From CAYFQV01 sp964413635 (GTDB lineage Bacteria > Spirochaetota > Spirochaetia > DSM-27196 > PWMO01): a DNA stretch of 5,300 nucleotides. The translations under genes and the position numbers were made by a program. Shown here in pieces: positions 1 through 5,300 of the stretch. The DNA lies in the NCBI GenBank assembly GCA_964413635.1, contig CAYPTH010000166.1:1-5300 (forward strand), written 5' to 3'. The stretch's first letter is position 1; each line of letters starts with the position of its first letter. Under the pieces are notes generated by a model. The model worked only from the letters and a program-made list of their open reading frames with translations. It did no database searches and had not been told where the DNA came from.

Positions 1-669
1 GTGACCGGCGTCATTGAGTCGGTGCGTGACGTCACGGAGCAGAGAGAGGCCGAGCAAGAGCTTCAGGAAGCGCTCGCCCAGAAAGATCACCTGATGAAAG
101 AGCTCAATCACCGGGTCAAGAATAACCTCAGCATGGTGTCCTCGCTCCTGAGCCTGAAGCAGTCGGGGCTCGGCGAATCAGCGGACTTATCGGATATCCG
201 CAGTCAGATCGATGCAATTCGAATTGTCCATGAAAAGTTGCACCAAGGTGAGACTGCAGGCCGCATCGACCTAAAGGAGTATCTTCAGGAGTTGTTGTCC
301 ACGGTCTTTACGTCCTTTGCTTCTCGCGAGATCCACGTCGAAAGCCGTGTTCCCGAAATTCACGTCGGCTCCGATACGGCGGCCCCGCTTGGGCTCATGG
401 TAAACGAGCTCGCCACCAACGCCATTCAGCACGGCTTCGACGATGAGGCGGAGCCATGGTTTCGCCTTGTCATGGAGCCCGCCGGAGATGACTGTACGCT
501 CACGGTGTCAAACAGTGGCCGGCCGTTTCCCGAGGAGGTTGACCTGGAGAATCCCAACCGCCTCGGGCTGCAGCTCGTGCAGGCCCTCGCGGGACAGCTC
601 GGGGGGAGCGTCACCCTTGCGCAGCGTTCGCCGGCGACCTTCGAGCTGCGGTTTCCCGCACCCCGCTAG
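1..669 (+). CDS. PAS-linked sensor histidine kinase, HisKA_2 family (5' partial)
   Basis: C-terminal 222 residues of a two-component sensor kinase that would autophosphorylate on histidine and pass the phosphate to a response regulator not seen here. Residues 1-20 (ending RDVTEQREAEQEL) look like the closing strand and linker of a PAS/PAC sensor domain, so the GTG at position 1 is probably an internal valine and the gene starts before the window. A short coiled linker leads to the HisKA_2 dimerisation/phosphoacceptor motif KELNHRVKNNL (about 33-43), with His37 as the likely phosphorylated residue. The HATPase domain follows: N box NELATNAIQHGF (135-146), a divergent G1 box NSGRPFP (171-177) in place of DxGxG, and a G2-like segment RLGLQLVQALAGQLGG (187-202). 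There is no transmembrane segment in the visible part and no receiver domain at the C-terminus. It ends with TAG and is followed by a palindrome and hairpin. The family call is firm; the sensed signal is unknown. Confidence 0.93.
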   Translation: MTGVIESVRDVTEQREAEQELQEALAQKDHLMKELNHRVKNNLSMVSSLLSLKQSGLGESADLSDIRSQIDAIRIVHEKLHQGETAGRIDLKEYLQELLSTVFTSFASREIHVESRVPEIHVGSDTAAPLGLMVNELATNAIQHGFDDEAEPWFRLVMEPAGDDCTLTVSNSGRPFPEEVDLENPNRLGLQLVQALAGQLGGSVTLAQRSPATFELRFPAPR

Positions 670-679
670 GCAAGACCAT

Positions 680-716
680 GTAGCCGGCTACGTCGGGCGG
701 AAACCGCAATCCCGAC
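680..716 (+). terminator. Palindrome plus hairpin after the kinase gene, possible terminator
   Basis: Ten bases after the kinase stop codon lies a perfect 12-bp palindrome, GTAGCCGGCTAC (680-691). It directly abuts a stem-loop: GTCGGG (692-697) pairs with CCCGAC (711-716), and CGG (698-700) with CCG (704-706), leaving a small bulge. The position fits transcription termination, but there is no T-run after the stem, so it is not a canonical intrinsic terminator. A second small hairpin (ATCGCG 730-735 / CGCGAT 741-746) lies downstream, with a short T-run at 758-762 that is too far away to be convincing. The palindrome could instead be a protein-binding site. Otherwise I see nothing in 670-785. 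Confidence 0.3.
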
Positions 717-785
717 TACCGATCTCTGGATCGCGGCTCTCGCGATTCAACACGACATTTTTCCCCAACCGGCGGTCGCCGAGCA

Positions 786-1082
786 ATCGGGTTGGAGAAG
801 GGACGTCTCCAGGTACCGGATTCATTCAATGATCCCTTGCCGGATGACTTGGAGGCTCTGTACACCGGAGAGAGGGAATGAAGCATTCCACGCATTCGGG
901 ACGCTCACGGTATCGGCGCGTTGTCTATAGATGAGACTGATGCGTTACACCTTGCCACTCTGCCCGCTATCCACAAAGACCCCTTTGACCGTCTCCTCGT
1001 GAGCCAGGCGATCTGTCGCGGACTTACCATACTCACTCCTGACCCGTTGATTCAAAGCTATCCCGCGCGCTGGGAATGGTGA
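786..1082 (+). pseudogene. Degraded PIN-domain (VapC-like) toxin remnant
   Basis: In the frame ending at TGA 1080-1082, the 66 codons from 882 read as the C-terminal part of a PIN-domain ribonuclease, the toxin of VapBC-type toxin-antitoxin pairs. SIPRIRDAHGIGALSIDE is followed by LPAIHKDPFDRLLVSQA and then LTILTPDPLIQSYPAR. The acidic residues of DPFDR and of TPDPLI match the conserved C-terminal metal-ligand positions of the family. An in-frame TGA at 879-881 interrupts it. Upstream in the same frame, about 786-878 (IGLEKGRLQVPD, then LPDDLEALYTGERE) looks like the middle of the same family, less clearly. The N-terminal strand with the first catalytic aspartate is absent, there is no usable start codon before the conserved part, and no antitoxin gene is visible. 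I infer a dead remnant. The C-terminal match is strong; the 5' boundary is uncertain. Confidence 0.72.
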
Positions 1083-1100
1083 ATCGCACCCTGGTTCATC

Positions 1101-1136
1101 CCCGAGGGCGGGCGTGGCGGTTTTCGCCTGCTCGGG
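1101..1136. terminator. Hairpin between converging genes, possible terminator
   Basis: CCCGAG (1101-1106) pairs with CTCGGG (1131-1136), and inside it GGCG (1107-1110) can pair with CGCC (1125-1128) with a two-base bulge. The hairpin sits 18 bases after the end of the PIN remnant and about 37 bases beyond the stop of the minus-strand ATPase/TPR gene, so it could end transcription from both sides. No T-run follows on either strand, so this is a structural suggestion only. Confidence 0.3.
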
Positions 1137-1172
1137 CCAAGAACCGGGACCGCCAGGCCATGGACGTTCTAG

Positions 1173-3047
1173 TCAGCTCATTTCCGCGACATCGGTACAC
1201 CCCTCGAGCAAGTCCGTCGCCCTATCGCGTACCATGGGGAAGTTGATCTCCCCTGCAAGCTCCAGTGCTTCGCGCAGTCTCCCGCATCCCTCGGCAGCAT
1301 CTCCACGGGAGATGAGACTGCTGCCGAGCTGCTGGAGGTTATACGCTTTGTGCGGTAGGAAGCCGATCCGGGTGTCAATGTCAATTGCGTCGATGAAGTA
1401 CGAGATTGCTTCTTCATGCCGGCCGAGGGATGAAAGCACGCTCGCCACATTCCCCGCCGCGATTGCCTGGCCTTGTCTGAGGCCCGCATCGACACAAAGG
1501 GAAAGGTCCTCTTGGAAGTAGGGCATGGCCTGCTCGAAGTGGCCCATCTCGTTGTAGAGATAGCCGATGTTGTTGAGGGCGCTGCTTACGCCGCGGATAT
1601 CGCGGAGCTCCCGGGCTACGTCGAGAGTCGACTCGAACGTAGACAGCGCCTCGCGGTGCTTGCCGGTCTTTACGTGGACTACCGCGAGGTCGTTCATGAG
1701 GCGTGCCGCGGCTCTGCGATCGTCCGACGCCCGCGCGTACGCGAGGGCCGTTTCGTATTCGGCGCTTGATTGTTCGTGTTCCCCCTCTCGAAAGTGCGCG
1801 AGCCCGAGAGTGCCGTGGAGAAAGGCGCGGCCGTAGTTGTAGTCGACGCCGTCGAGGGCTTCGAGTCCTATTGCAACGACGTGCCGGCTCCGCGTCGTTT
1901 CACCCCGCTCGACGAGCAAATTCGCGCAGACGTGGCAGCAATCGGCGAAGGCGTGCAGGTTTCCGGCCGACCCGTCCGGTACGCCGCCTCTCACCGACCC
2001 CTCCAGCAACTGGGAGGCTTCGTCCCAGGCAGCGGTGCGTATGAGCGCTTCGGCGAGATCCGCGACCGCGCGAAGGTCTGACGAGCCGGTGAGGGCGCGT
2101 CGTCTCCGCAAGAGTGTGACGGCGCGGTCATTCTCGTACTGCTCGAAGGCGTACTGAGCGGCCTCTGCCAGATACGCAACGGCCTCATCCCGGCGGCCGG
2201 CGCGCTCGCAGTGTTCGGCCAGTTGGTAGAGATGCGCCCGCCGAGCGTCCCCGGTGTACACCTGCTCAAAGGCTCGTACCGCGGCGGCGTGCAGCGCCAG
2301 GCGCCGCTCCGCGAGTTGCGCGTCATAGACTGCGTCCCGGATCAGAGCGTGACAAAAAATGAAGTTCAGCTCATTTGTTGCCTGCCAGAAGCCTTCGCGC
2401 TGGGCGGATTGGAGCGCATCCGGCAGCTTCTCCTCCCTGAGCATTGCCGAGAGGATGCGCATGTCGAATCGCAGGCCCAGCACGGCCGCCGTCTCTACGG
2501 CGTCCCTGACCCCCGAGGAGAGTCGATCGATGCGCGCGCGAATGACTTCATGGACACCCCCCGGGATCACCGGCGTATTGCCGGCTGCGAGCTCATCTTC
2601 CACAAATCTCGCGCATTGATCCAGGAAGAATGGGTTCCCCCGGCAGCGTTCGATGATGGAATCCACGTCCCCACGAGGTATCAGACGGGGGGTCCCGCGC
2701 TGCTCGAGAAGCGCCTTGGACGCTGAATCCGAGAGCCCGGACAGCTCAAGCCTTTGTCCAGCGCGTCCCAAGTCGGGAGCCTCCATGGCGGGCTCCCCCT
2801 CTTCCGTGCCCGGGTAAATGCGAAGGGTAGTGACAACCCGAAGCCGACCGGGTTCTCGCCTACCGATCCACGACTTCAGGACCTCCACGCCGGCGGAATC
2901 GATCCATTGAAGGTCGTCTACCCACAGAATGCGCAGGCCCTGCAGCGAGGTGAGCAAGCTAACAAGGCCGGTGTGTAAGCCGTCGCGCCTCGCTTCGGGA
3001 TCAAGAGCGGTCGCGGTATCGCTCTCGATCCCCAGGACGTGTTCCAT
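1173..3047 (-). CDS. AAA_16/STAND-like ATPase with C-terminal TPR repeats (5' part frameshifted)
   Basis: A 624-residue open frame resembling the C-terminal bulk of large signal-transducing ATPases (AAA_16/MalT-like, often fused to cyclase, kinase or HTH domains). Residues 39-50, RILWVDDLQWID, are the Walker B strand with the paired aspartates; RVVTTLR (70-76) fits the next beta-strand; CRGNPFFLDQ (135-144) is the GNPFF motif of this group. About 166-260 form a winged-helix-like region, including the hallmark FCHALIRDAVYD (231-242). From about 271 the chain is helical, with at least five TPR-like units of about 40 residues between about 405 and 605, each with an LxxLGxxxxxxGxxxxA-type pattern, suggesting a protein- or ligand-binding scaffold. 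It is probably cytoplasmic. The first ATG (3047) has no Shine-Dalgarno sequence, and the frame begins just before Walker B with no Walker A, so it is unlikely to be the true start. Homologous-looking sequence continues upstream in another frame. The partner domain and the signal are unknown. Confidence 0.85.
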   Translation of the reverse strand: MEHVLGIESDTATALDPEARRDGLHTGLVSLLTSLQGLRILWVDDLQWIDSAGVEVLKSWIGRREPGRLRVVTTLRIYPGTEEGEPAMEAPDLGRAGQRLELSGLSDSASKALLEQRGTPRLIPRGDVDSIIERCRGNPFFLDQCARFVEDELAAGNTPVIPGGVHEVIRARIDRLSSGVRDAVETAAVLGLRFDMRILSAMLREEKLPDALQSAQREGFWQATNELNFIFCHALIRDAVYDAQLAERRLALHAAAVRAFEQVYTGDARRAHLYQLAEHCERAGRRDEAVAYLAEAAQYAFEQYENDRAVTLLRRRRALTGSSDLRAVADLAEALIRTAAWDEASQLLEGSVRGGVPDGSAGNLHAFADCCHVCANLLVERGETTRSRHVVAIGLEALDGVDYNYGRAFLHGTLGLAHFREGEHEQSSAEYETALAYARASDDRRAAARLMNDLAVVHVKTGKHREALSTFESTLDVARELRDIRGVSSALNNIGYLYNEMGHFEQAMPYFQEDLSLCVDAGLRQGQAIAAGNVASVLSSLGRHEEAISYFIDAIDIDTRIGFLPHKAYNLQQLGSSLISRGDAAEGCGRLREALELAGEINFPMVRDRATDLLEGCTDVAEMS

Positions 3048-3403
3048 GAAATGGCGCGTCTTGTGGAGGAAGATCCCAGTACTCCCGGAGCGCGTCGATC
3101 AGGGCTGAGAACGGTACATCCGGGTTGTCGGTACTTGAGGCGATGAGTACGGAGCTCGCCGGAGGCGACTGCACATCGCACCCGGTTCCCGTGTCGCTCT
3201 CGCACGAGAAGGGCGAAGTCGGCTGCGCGCAGCTCGGTGGCTGCCTCCGGACTGCCCACACGACCTTGGGGTAGCTCGAAGAGCACACGAAGCTCAACTT
3301 GGTTTCCCCGCACGGTAGCCGACCACGGCTCCCCGTCGAGCTCCCGCGCAAGCTCCATGATGCGTGCGGATCTCCGGGTGGCGCGTTCTCCGGGTCGGTG
3401 AGT
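3048..3403 (-). pseudogene. Frameshifted 5' continuation of the ATPase/TPR gene
   Basis: Upstream of 3047 the coding signal moves between frames. From about 3150 to 3050 one frame reads DNPDVPFSALIDALREYWDL, a good match to the segment between Walker A and Walker B in AAA_16 ATPases. It runs into the downstream gene if one base is removed near 3048 (or two are added). Further upstream, from the gap edge to about 3150, a second frame (ELARELDGEPW to LLVRERHGNRVRCAVASGE) has natural composition and GC-rich third positions, and switches in the same direction. I do not recognise this upstream portion and see no GxxGxGKT in any frame. Either the gene is decaying, or the assembly carries indel errors near the contig end. 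The join near 3048 is fairly convincing; the one near 3150 less so. Confidence 0.5.
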
Positions 3404-3503
3404 NNNNNNNNNNNNNNNNNNNNNNNNNNNNNNNNNNNNNNNNNNNNNNNNNNNNNNNNNNNNNNNNNNNNNNNNNNNNNNNNNNNNNNNNNNNNNNNNN
3501 NNN
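3404..3503. other. Assembly gap of 100 N
   Basis: Exactly 100 consecutive N. This is the conventional filler for a scaffold gap of unknown size, so the flanking sequences may be any distance apart. It removes the 5' end of the minus-strand ATPase gene and the 5' end of the plus-strand AraC-family gene. Open frames that read through it have no meaning. Confidence 0.97.
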
Positions 3504-3851
3504 ACGGCAGGTGGCTGGATACCCGTTCAGGATGTGGCGCATGAGCTTGCCGTATCGGAGCGGCATCTGCGCCGTCAGTTCCGGGACGTAACCGGCCTCG
3601 CCCCGAAGATGTTCGCACGTATCCTGCGGTTCAGCGGCGCCATTGCCACACTCCTGGAAACGGGAGTTGCCACGGAGCTCTTCGCCCGAACCAGCCGCGC
3701 TTTTCTCAGCGACTACACCGATCAGTCCCATTTCAACCGTGAGTTCAAGGAGTTCGCCGGCTACGCCCCTACGGTGCTTCCCTTCGACCGCTTCGAAACC
3801 TTCAGTCAATACGCCCGGGTGGACCGAGATGCGCCCACCCGGGGCCTCTGA
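3504..3851 (+). CDS. AraC-family transcriptional regulator, C-terminal DNA-binding domain (5' partial)
   Basis: The frame is open from the gap edge and ends at TGA 3849-3851, giving 115 residues that cover most of an AraC/XylS DNA-binding domain (HTH_18). The first helix-turn-helix is VQDVAHELAVSERHLRRQF, with the usual A-x-x-L-x-x-S-x-R-x-L-x-R-x-F pattern. A linking helix follows (FARILRFSGAIATLL). The second helix-turn-helix ends in the family signature DQSHFNREFKEFAGYAP. The segment before that signature (ATELFARTSRAFLSDY) departs from the common LAxxxGYxDQSHF form, so the second recognition unit is somewhat divergent. The N-terminal effector or dimerisation domain lies in or beyond the gap, so the inducer and targets cannot be guessed. 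The GTG at 3534 is an internal valine of the first HTH, not the start. The gene converges with the RCC1 gene downstream. Confidence 0.9.
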   Translation, partial: TAGGWIPVQDVAHELAVSERHLRRQFRDVTGLAPKMFARILRFSGAIATLLETGVATELFARTSRAFLSDYTDQSHFNREFKEFAGYAPTVLPFDRFETFSQYARVDRDAPTRGL

Positions 3852-3940
3852 ATCAGGTCCGAGAAGTTCGGCTTCCAAATCACGTCATACTGTCTCTGAA
3901 GGAGTCGAAGCAATCCAGGTTGACCCTCCTAGTTAATCCC

Positions 3941-3964
3941 TCAGTCGAACGACATCTCGGCTGA
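3941..3964 (+). terminator. Hairpin downstream of the AraC-family gene, possible terminator
   Basis: TCAGTCGA (3941-3948) can pair with TCGGCTGA (3957-3964) as an 8-bp stem with one G-U wobble in the plus-strand transcript, around an 8-base loop. It lies about 90 bases after the AraC-family stop, in the 132-base interval before the converging RCC1 gene. There is no T-run after it. On the minus strand the wobble becomes an A-C mismatch, so it suits plus-strand transcripts better. I see nothing else convincing in 3852-3983. Confidence 0.25.
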
Positions 3965-3983
3965 TCCGGTGTCGCCGGGACTG

Positions 3984-5300
3984 TTAGTTGAACGTGAGCT
4001 CGGTTGGGCTCTCCTGTTTGATGGTGGTATTATTGCCGACCTGTCCGGAGCCGTTCGCTCCCCAGCCGAAGACTCTTTCCTGCGCTCGGACGCCTAGGCC
4101 GTGTTCATAGCCGATAGCGACGGTGACCCAATCCGTCTCGCTTCCTGCCTGCGTCGGTTCGTAGACGTCGTCGTACATGCCATCGCCATCCGGGTCATTG
4201 TCATAGCCGAGTGCGAAGACGTCAGCATCGAATTCTCCCCAGACCCAGCGGGTACCATCTGACTTAATTGCCATGGAGCGGTACAGACTCGCTTCCACCG
4301 CGACCCAGTCGCTATCGGTTCCGATCTGGATTGGTGCGCTCTGGTCGGTGGTCGAGCCGGATCCTTGACCAAGCTCGTAGTCGCCATTCTGGCCCCACCC
4401 CCAGAGTGTGCCGTCTTCCTTAATGGCGAGGGCGTGGGCCTCTTGGGCTGAAATGCTCACCCAGTCCGAGTCGCTTCCGACCTGGGTAGGAGTCAGGACG
4501 TCAGGTCCCTGAAGGCTGCCGCCGTCTCCAAGAAGGCCCTGATAACTGATGCTTCCGTCGGTGTCTGCACCCCAGCTGTAAAGTGTTCCATCTTCCTTGA
4601 TAGCAAAGCTGGTGTAGACCGATGATGCAATACCAACCCAGTCTGTGTCCGTACCAATCTGTTTCGGGGTCAAACTCTCGGTGGTCGTGCCGTCCCCGAG
4701 CTCTCCATTGTCGTTATTTCCCCAAGCCCAGAGGGTGCCGTCATTCTTGAGCCCAAGGCTGTGTCCAGCCTCACCATTTCCGCTTGCGCTCCCTGCGCCC
4801 TCTACCATTACCCAGTTACTATCAGATCCGATCTGAACGGGAGCGTCACGATCATCAAGTTTGGTACCAGTACCCAGCTGCCCCTCGTAGTTGTAACCCC
4901 ATCCCCAGAGAGTGCCGTCTTCACGAATCGCGAAGGCGTGGTACTGGCCCGCATTCACGGATAGCCACGTTTGTCCCGATGCAATTTGGGTCGGCACCGA
5001 CACCGAATCGGTCGTGCCGTTCCCCAATTCGCCACTGCCGCCATCACCCCAGGTCCATATTGTGCCGTCCGGAAACCACGCCACCGAGGTGTATGCCATA
5101 GCGTCCACGATGGGATACGGCACACTGACTGTGGCCTCTGCGGTAAGCCCGCCATCGTTGGTTGTGACTGTGATCGTTGCCGTACCGCTGCCGACGCTTG
5201 TCACCGTGCCGTCGCTTGCCACGGTTGCCACCGACTCATCGGAGGAGCTCCAGGTGACGCTTGTGTCCGGGGCGTTGGCGGGGCTTACTGTTGCGGTGAG
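3984..5300 (-). CDS. Ig-like (BIG2) and RCC1 beta-propeller protein (5' partial)
   Basis: The frame is open from the window edge to TAA at 3984-3986, giving 438 visible codons; the N-terminus lies beyond 5300. The first 60 or so residues are the end of a bacterial Ig-like domain of the BIG2 type: VTWSSSDESVATV, then a GTVTSVGSGTATITV strand pair. The rest is seven RCC1-type repeats, each with a core like FAIKEDGTLWGWG followed by ELGDGTT and a closing DWVSVxAG strand, predicting a seven-bladed beta-propeller. The seventh unit lacks the closing strand. A segment just before the first unit (IVDAMAYTSVA) could supply it, as in velcro closure of propellers. Blade 6 carries an acidic insertion, DNDPDGDGMYDD. 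In bacteria, BIG2/RCC1 combinations are usually exported, with adhesion or ligand-binding roles suspected, but the signal peptide is out of view and no C-terminal anchor or sorting signal is seen. The GTG at 5231 is an internal valine of the BIG2 domain. Confidence 0.92.
   Translation of the reverse strand, partial: LTATVSPANAPDTSVTWSSSDESVATVASDGTVTSVGSGTATITVTTNDGGLTAEATVSVPYPIVDAMAYTSVAWFPDGTIWTWGDGGSGELGNGTTDSVSVPTQIASGQTWLSVNAGQYHAFAIREDGTLWGWGYNYEGQLGTGTKLDDRDAPVQIGSDSNWVMVEGAGSASGNGEAGHSLGLKNDGTLWAWGNNDNGELGDGTTTESLTPKQIGTDTDWVGIASSVYTSFAIKEDGTLYSWGADTDGSISYQGLLGDGGSLQGPDVLTPTQVGSDSDWVSISAQEAHALAIKEDGTLWGWGQNGDYELGQGSGSTTDQSAPIQIGTDSDWVAVEASLYRSMAIKSDGTRWVWGEFDADVFALGYDNDPDGDGMYDDVYEPTQAGSETDWVTVAIGYEHGLGVRAQERVFGWGANGSGQVGNNTTIKQESPTELTFN
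3987..5096 (-). repeat. Seven tandem RCC1 repeats (protein-level, about 50-59 residues each)
   Basis: Within the RCC1 protein, the repeat core (A-I-K-x-D-G-T-L-W-x-W-G, then G-x-L-G-x-G-T) recurs seven times. The approximate intervals on the plus-strand axis are 5096-4947, 4946-4773, 4772-4620, 4619-4443, 4442-4287, 4286-4110 and 4109-3987. Unit lengths alternate short and long (about 50, 58, 51, 59, 52, 59 residues, then a shortened 41). DNA identity between units is partial. The strongest is around the DGTL codons, seen on the plus strand as recurring 'gtgccgtctt' or near variants. This indicates old duplication, not recent expansion. Confidence 0.85.

Noticed and set aside
1..3. GTG at position 1 as the kinase start codon
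   Set aside because: The following residues are the end of a PAS/PAC unit, so the gene clearly begins upstream. The GTGs at 3534 and 5231 are likewise internal valines of conserved domains.
443..832. 129-residue plus-strand frame overlapping the end of the kinase
   Set aside because: It is an out-of-frame reading of the HATPase domain that runs into the intergenic region; Arg/Ser/Pro-rich with no domain signature.
670..1172. Insertion sequence or transposon remnant around the PIN fragment
   Set aside because: No transposase-like frame, no matched terminal inverted repeats and no target-site duplication could be seen; the hairpins there are short and unrelated to each other.
2211..2726. 171-residue plus-strand open frame opposite the ATPase/TPR gene
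   Set aside because: It lies wholly antisense to a frame with clear ATPase and TPR motifs. Its translation has no recognisable domain, and long shadow frames are expected in GC-rich coding DNA. The same applies to the frames at 1114-1521, 1473-1769, 1567-1836, 1703-2044 and 1770-2081.
3294..3878. Open frames on both strands that read through the N run
   Set aside because: The N residues carry no information, so continuity is an artefact of the filler. The real coding evidence stops at 3403 and restarts at 3504.
3852..3983. Small RNA or intact terminator between the converging AraC and RCC1 genes
   Set aside because: Only one moderate hairpin was found (3941-3964), with no T-run and no promoter-like elements, so nothing beyond a weak terminator suggestion is supported.
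3987..5096. Regularly spaced similar DNA segments that might suggest a CRISPR array or DNA satellite
   Set aside because: Spacing is about 125-175 bases, the similarity is imperfect and codon-phased, and it is fully explained by RCC1 protein repeats.

Overview
The window is a stretch of high-GC bacterial DNA (judged by eye) from a draft or metagenomic scaffold. Positions 3404-3503 are exactly 100 N, the usual placeholder for a scaffold gap of unknown length. It is safest to read the window as two contigs, 1-3403 and 3504-5300, whose true spacing is not known. The kinase subtype (HisKA_2 with an NSG-type G1 box), the STAND-like ATPase with TPRs and the secreted-type RCC1/Ig-like protein would fit a free-living environmental bacterium. 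Spirochaetota is one possibility suggested by the feel of the kinase sequence, but this is a weak inference and no marker gene is present.

Left contig. Positions 1-669 (+) hold the C-terminal part of a PAS-linked HisKA_2 sensor histidine kinase whose start lies before the window. Positions 670-1172 hold no intact gene. This stretch contains a 12-bp palindrome abutting a hairpin right after the kinase, a decayed PIN-domain (VapC-like) toxin remnant at about 786-1082 (+), and a hairpin at 1101-1136. Positions 1173-3047 (-) hold a long open frame with the Walker B half of an AAA_16/STAND-type ATPase, a winged-helix-like linker and a TPR solenoid. Its 5' part (3048-3403) continues in two other frames, so the gene appears frameshifted (real decay or contig-end sequencing error), and no Walker A is visible.

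Right contig. Positions 3504-3851 (+) hold the C-terminal DNA-binding domain of an AraC-family regulator, cut off by the gap. Positions 3984-5300 (-) hold the C-terminal part of an Ig-like (BIG2) plus seven-bladed RCC1 beta-propeller protein, which runs out of the window at its N-terminus. One blade carries an acidic DxDxDG loop that may bind calcium.

How the genes relate: no operon can be demonstrated. The kinase, the ATPase/TPR protein and the AraC protein all look like signalling or regulatory proteins. The last two would be divergent if the scaffolding is right. The RCC1/BIG2 protein looks like an extracellular or envelope protein. I did not find a clear, previously undescribed system. 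The items most worth checking are the frameshifted ATPase next to the gap, the PIN remnant missed by ORF calling, and the calcium-loop insertion in the propeller.
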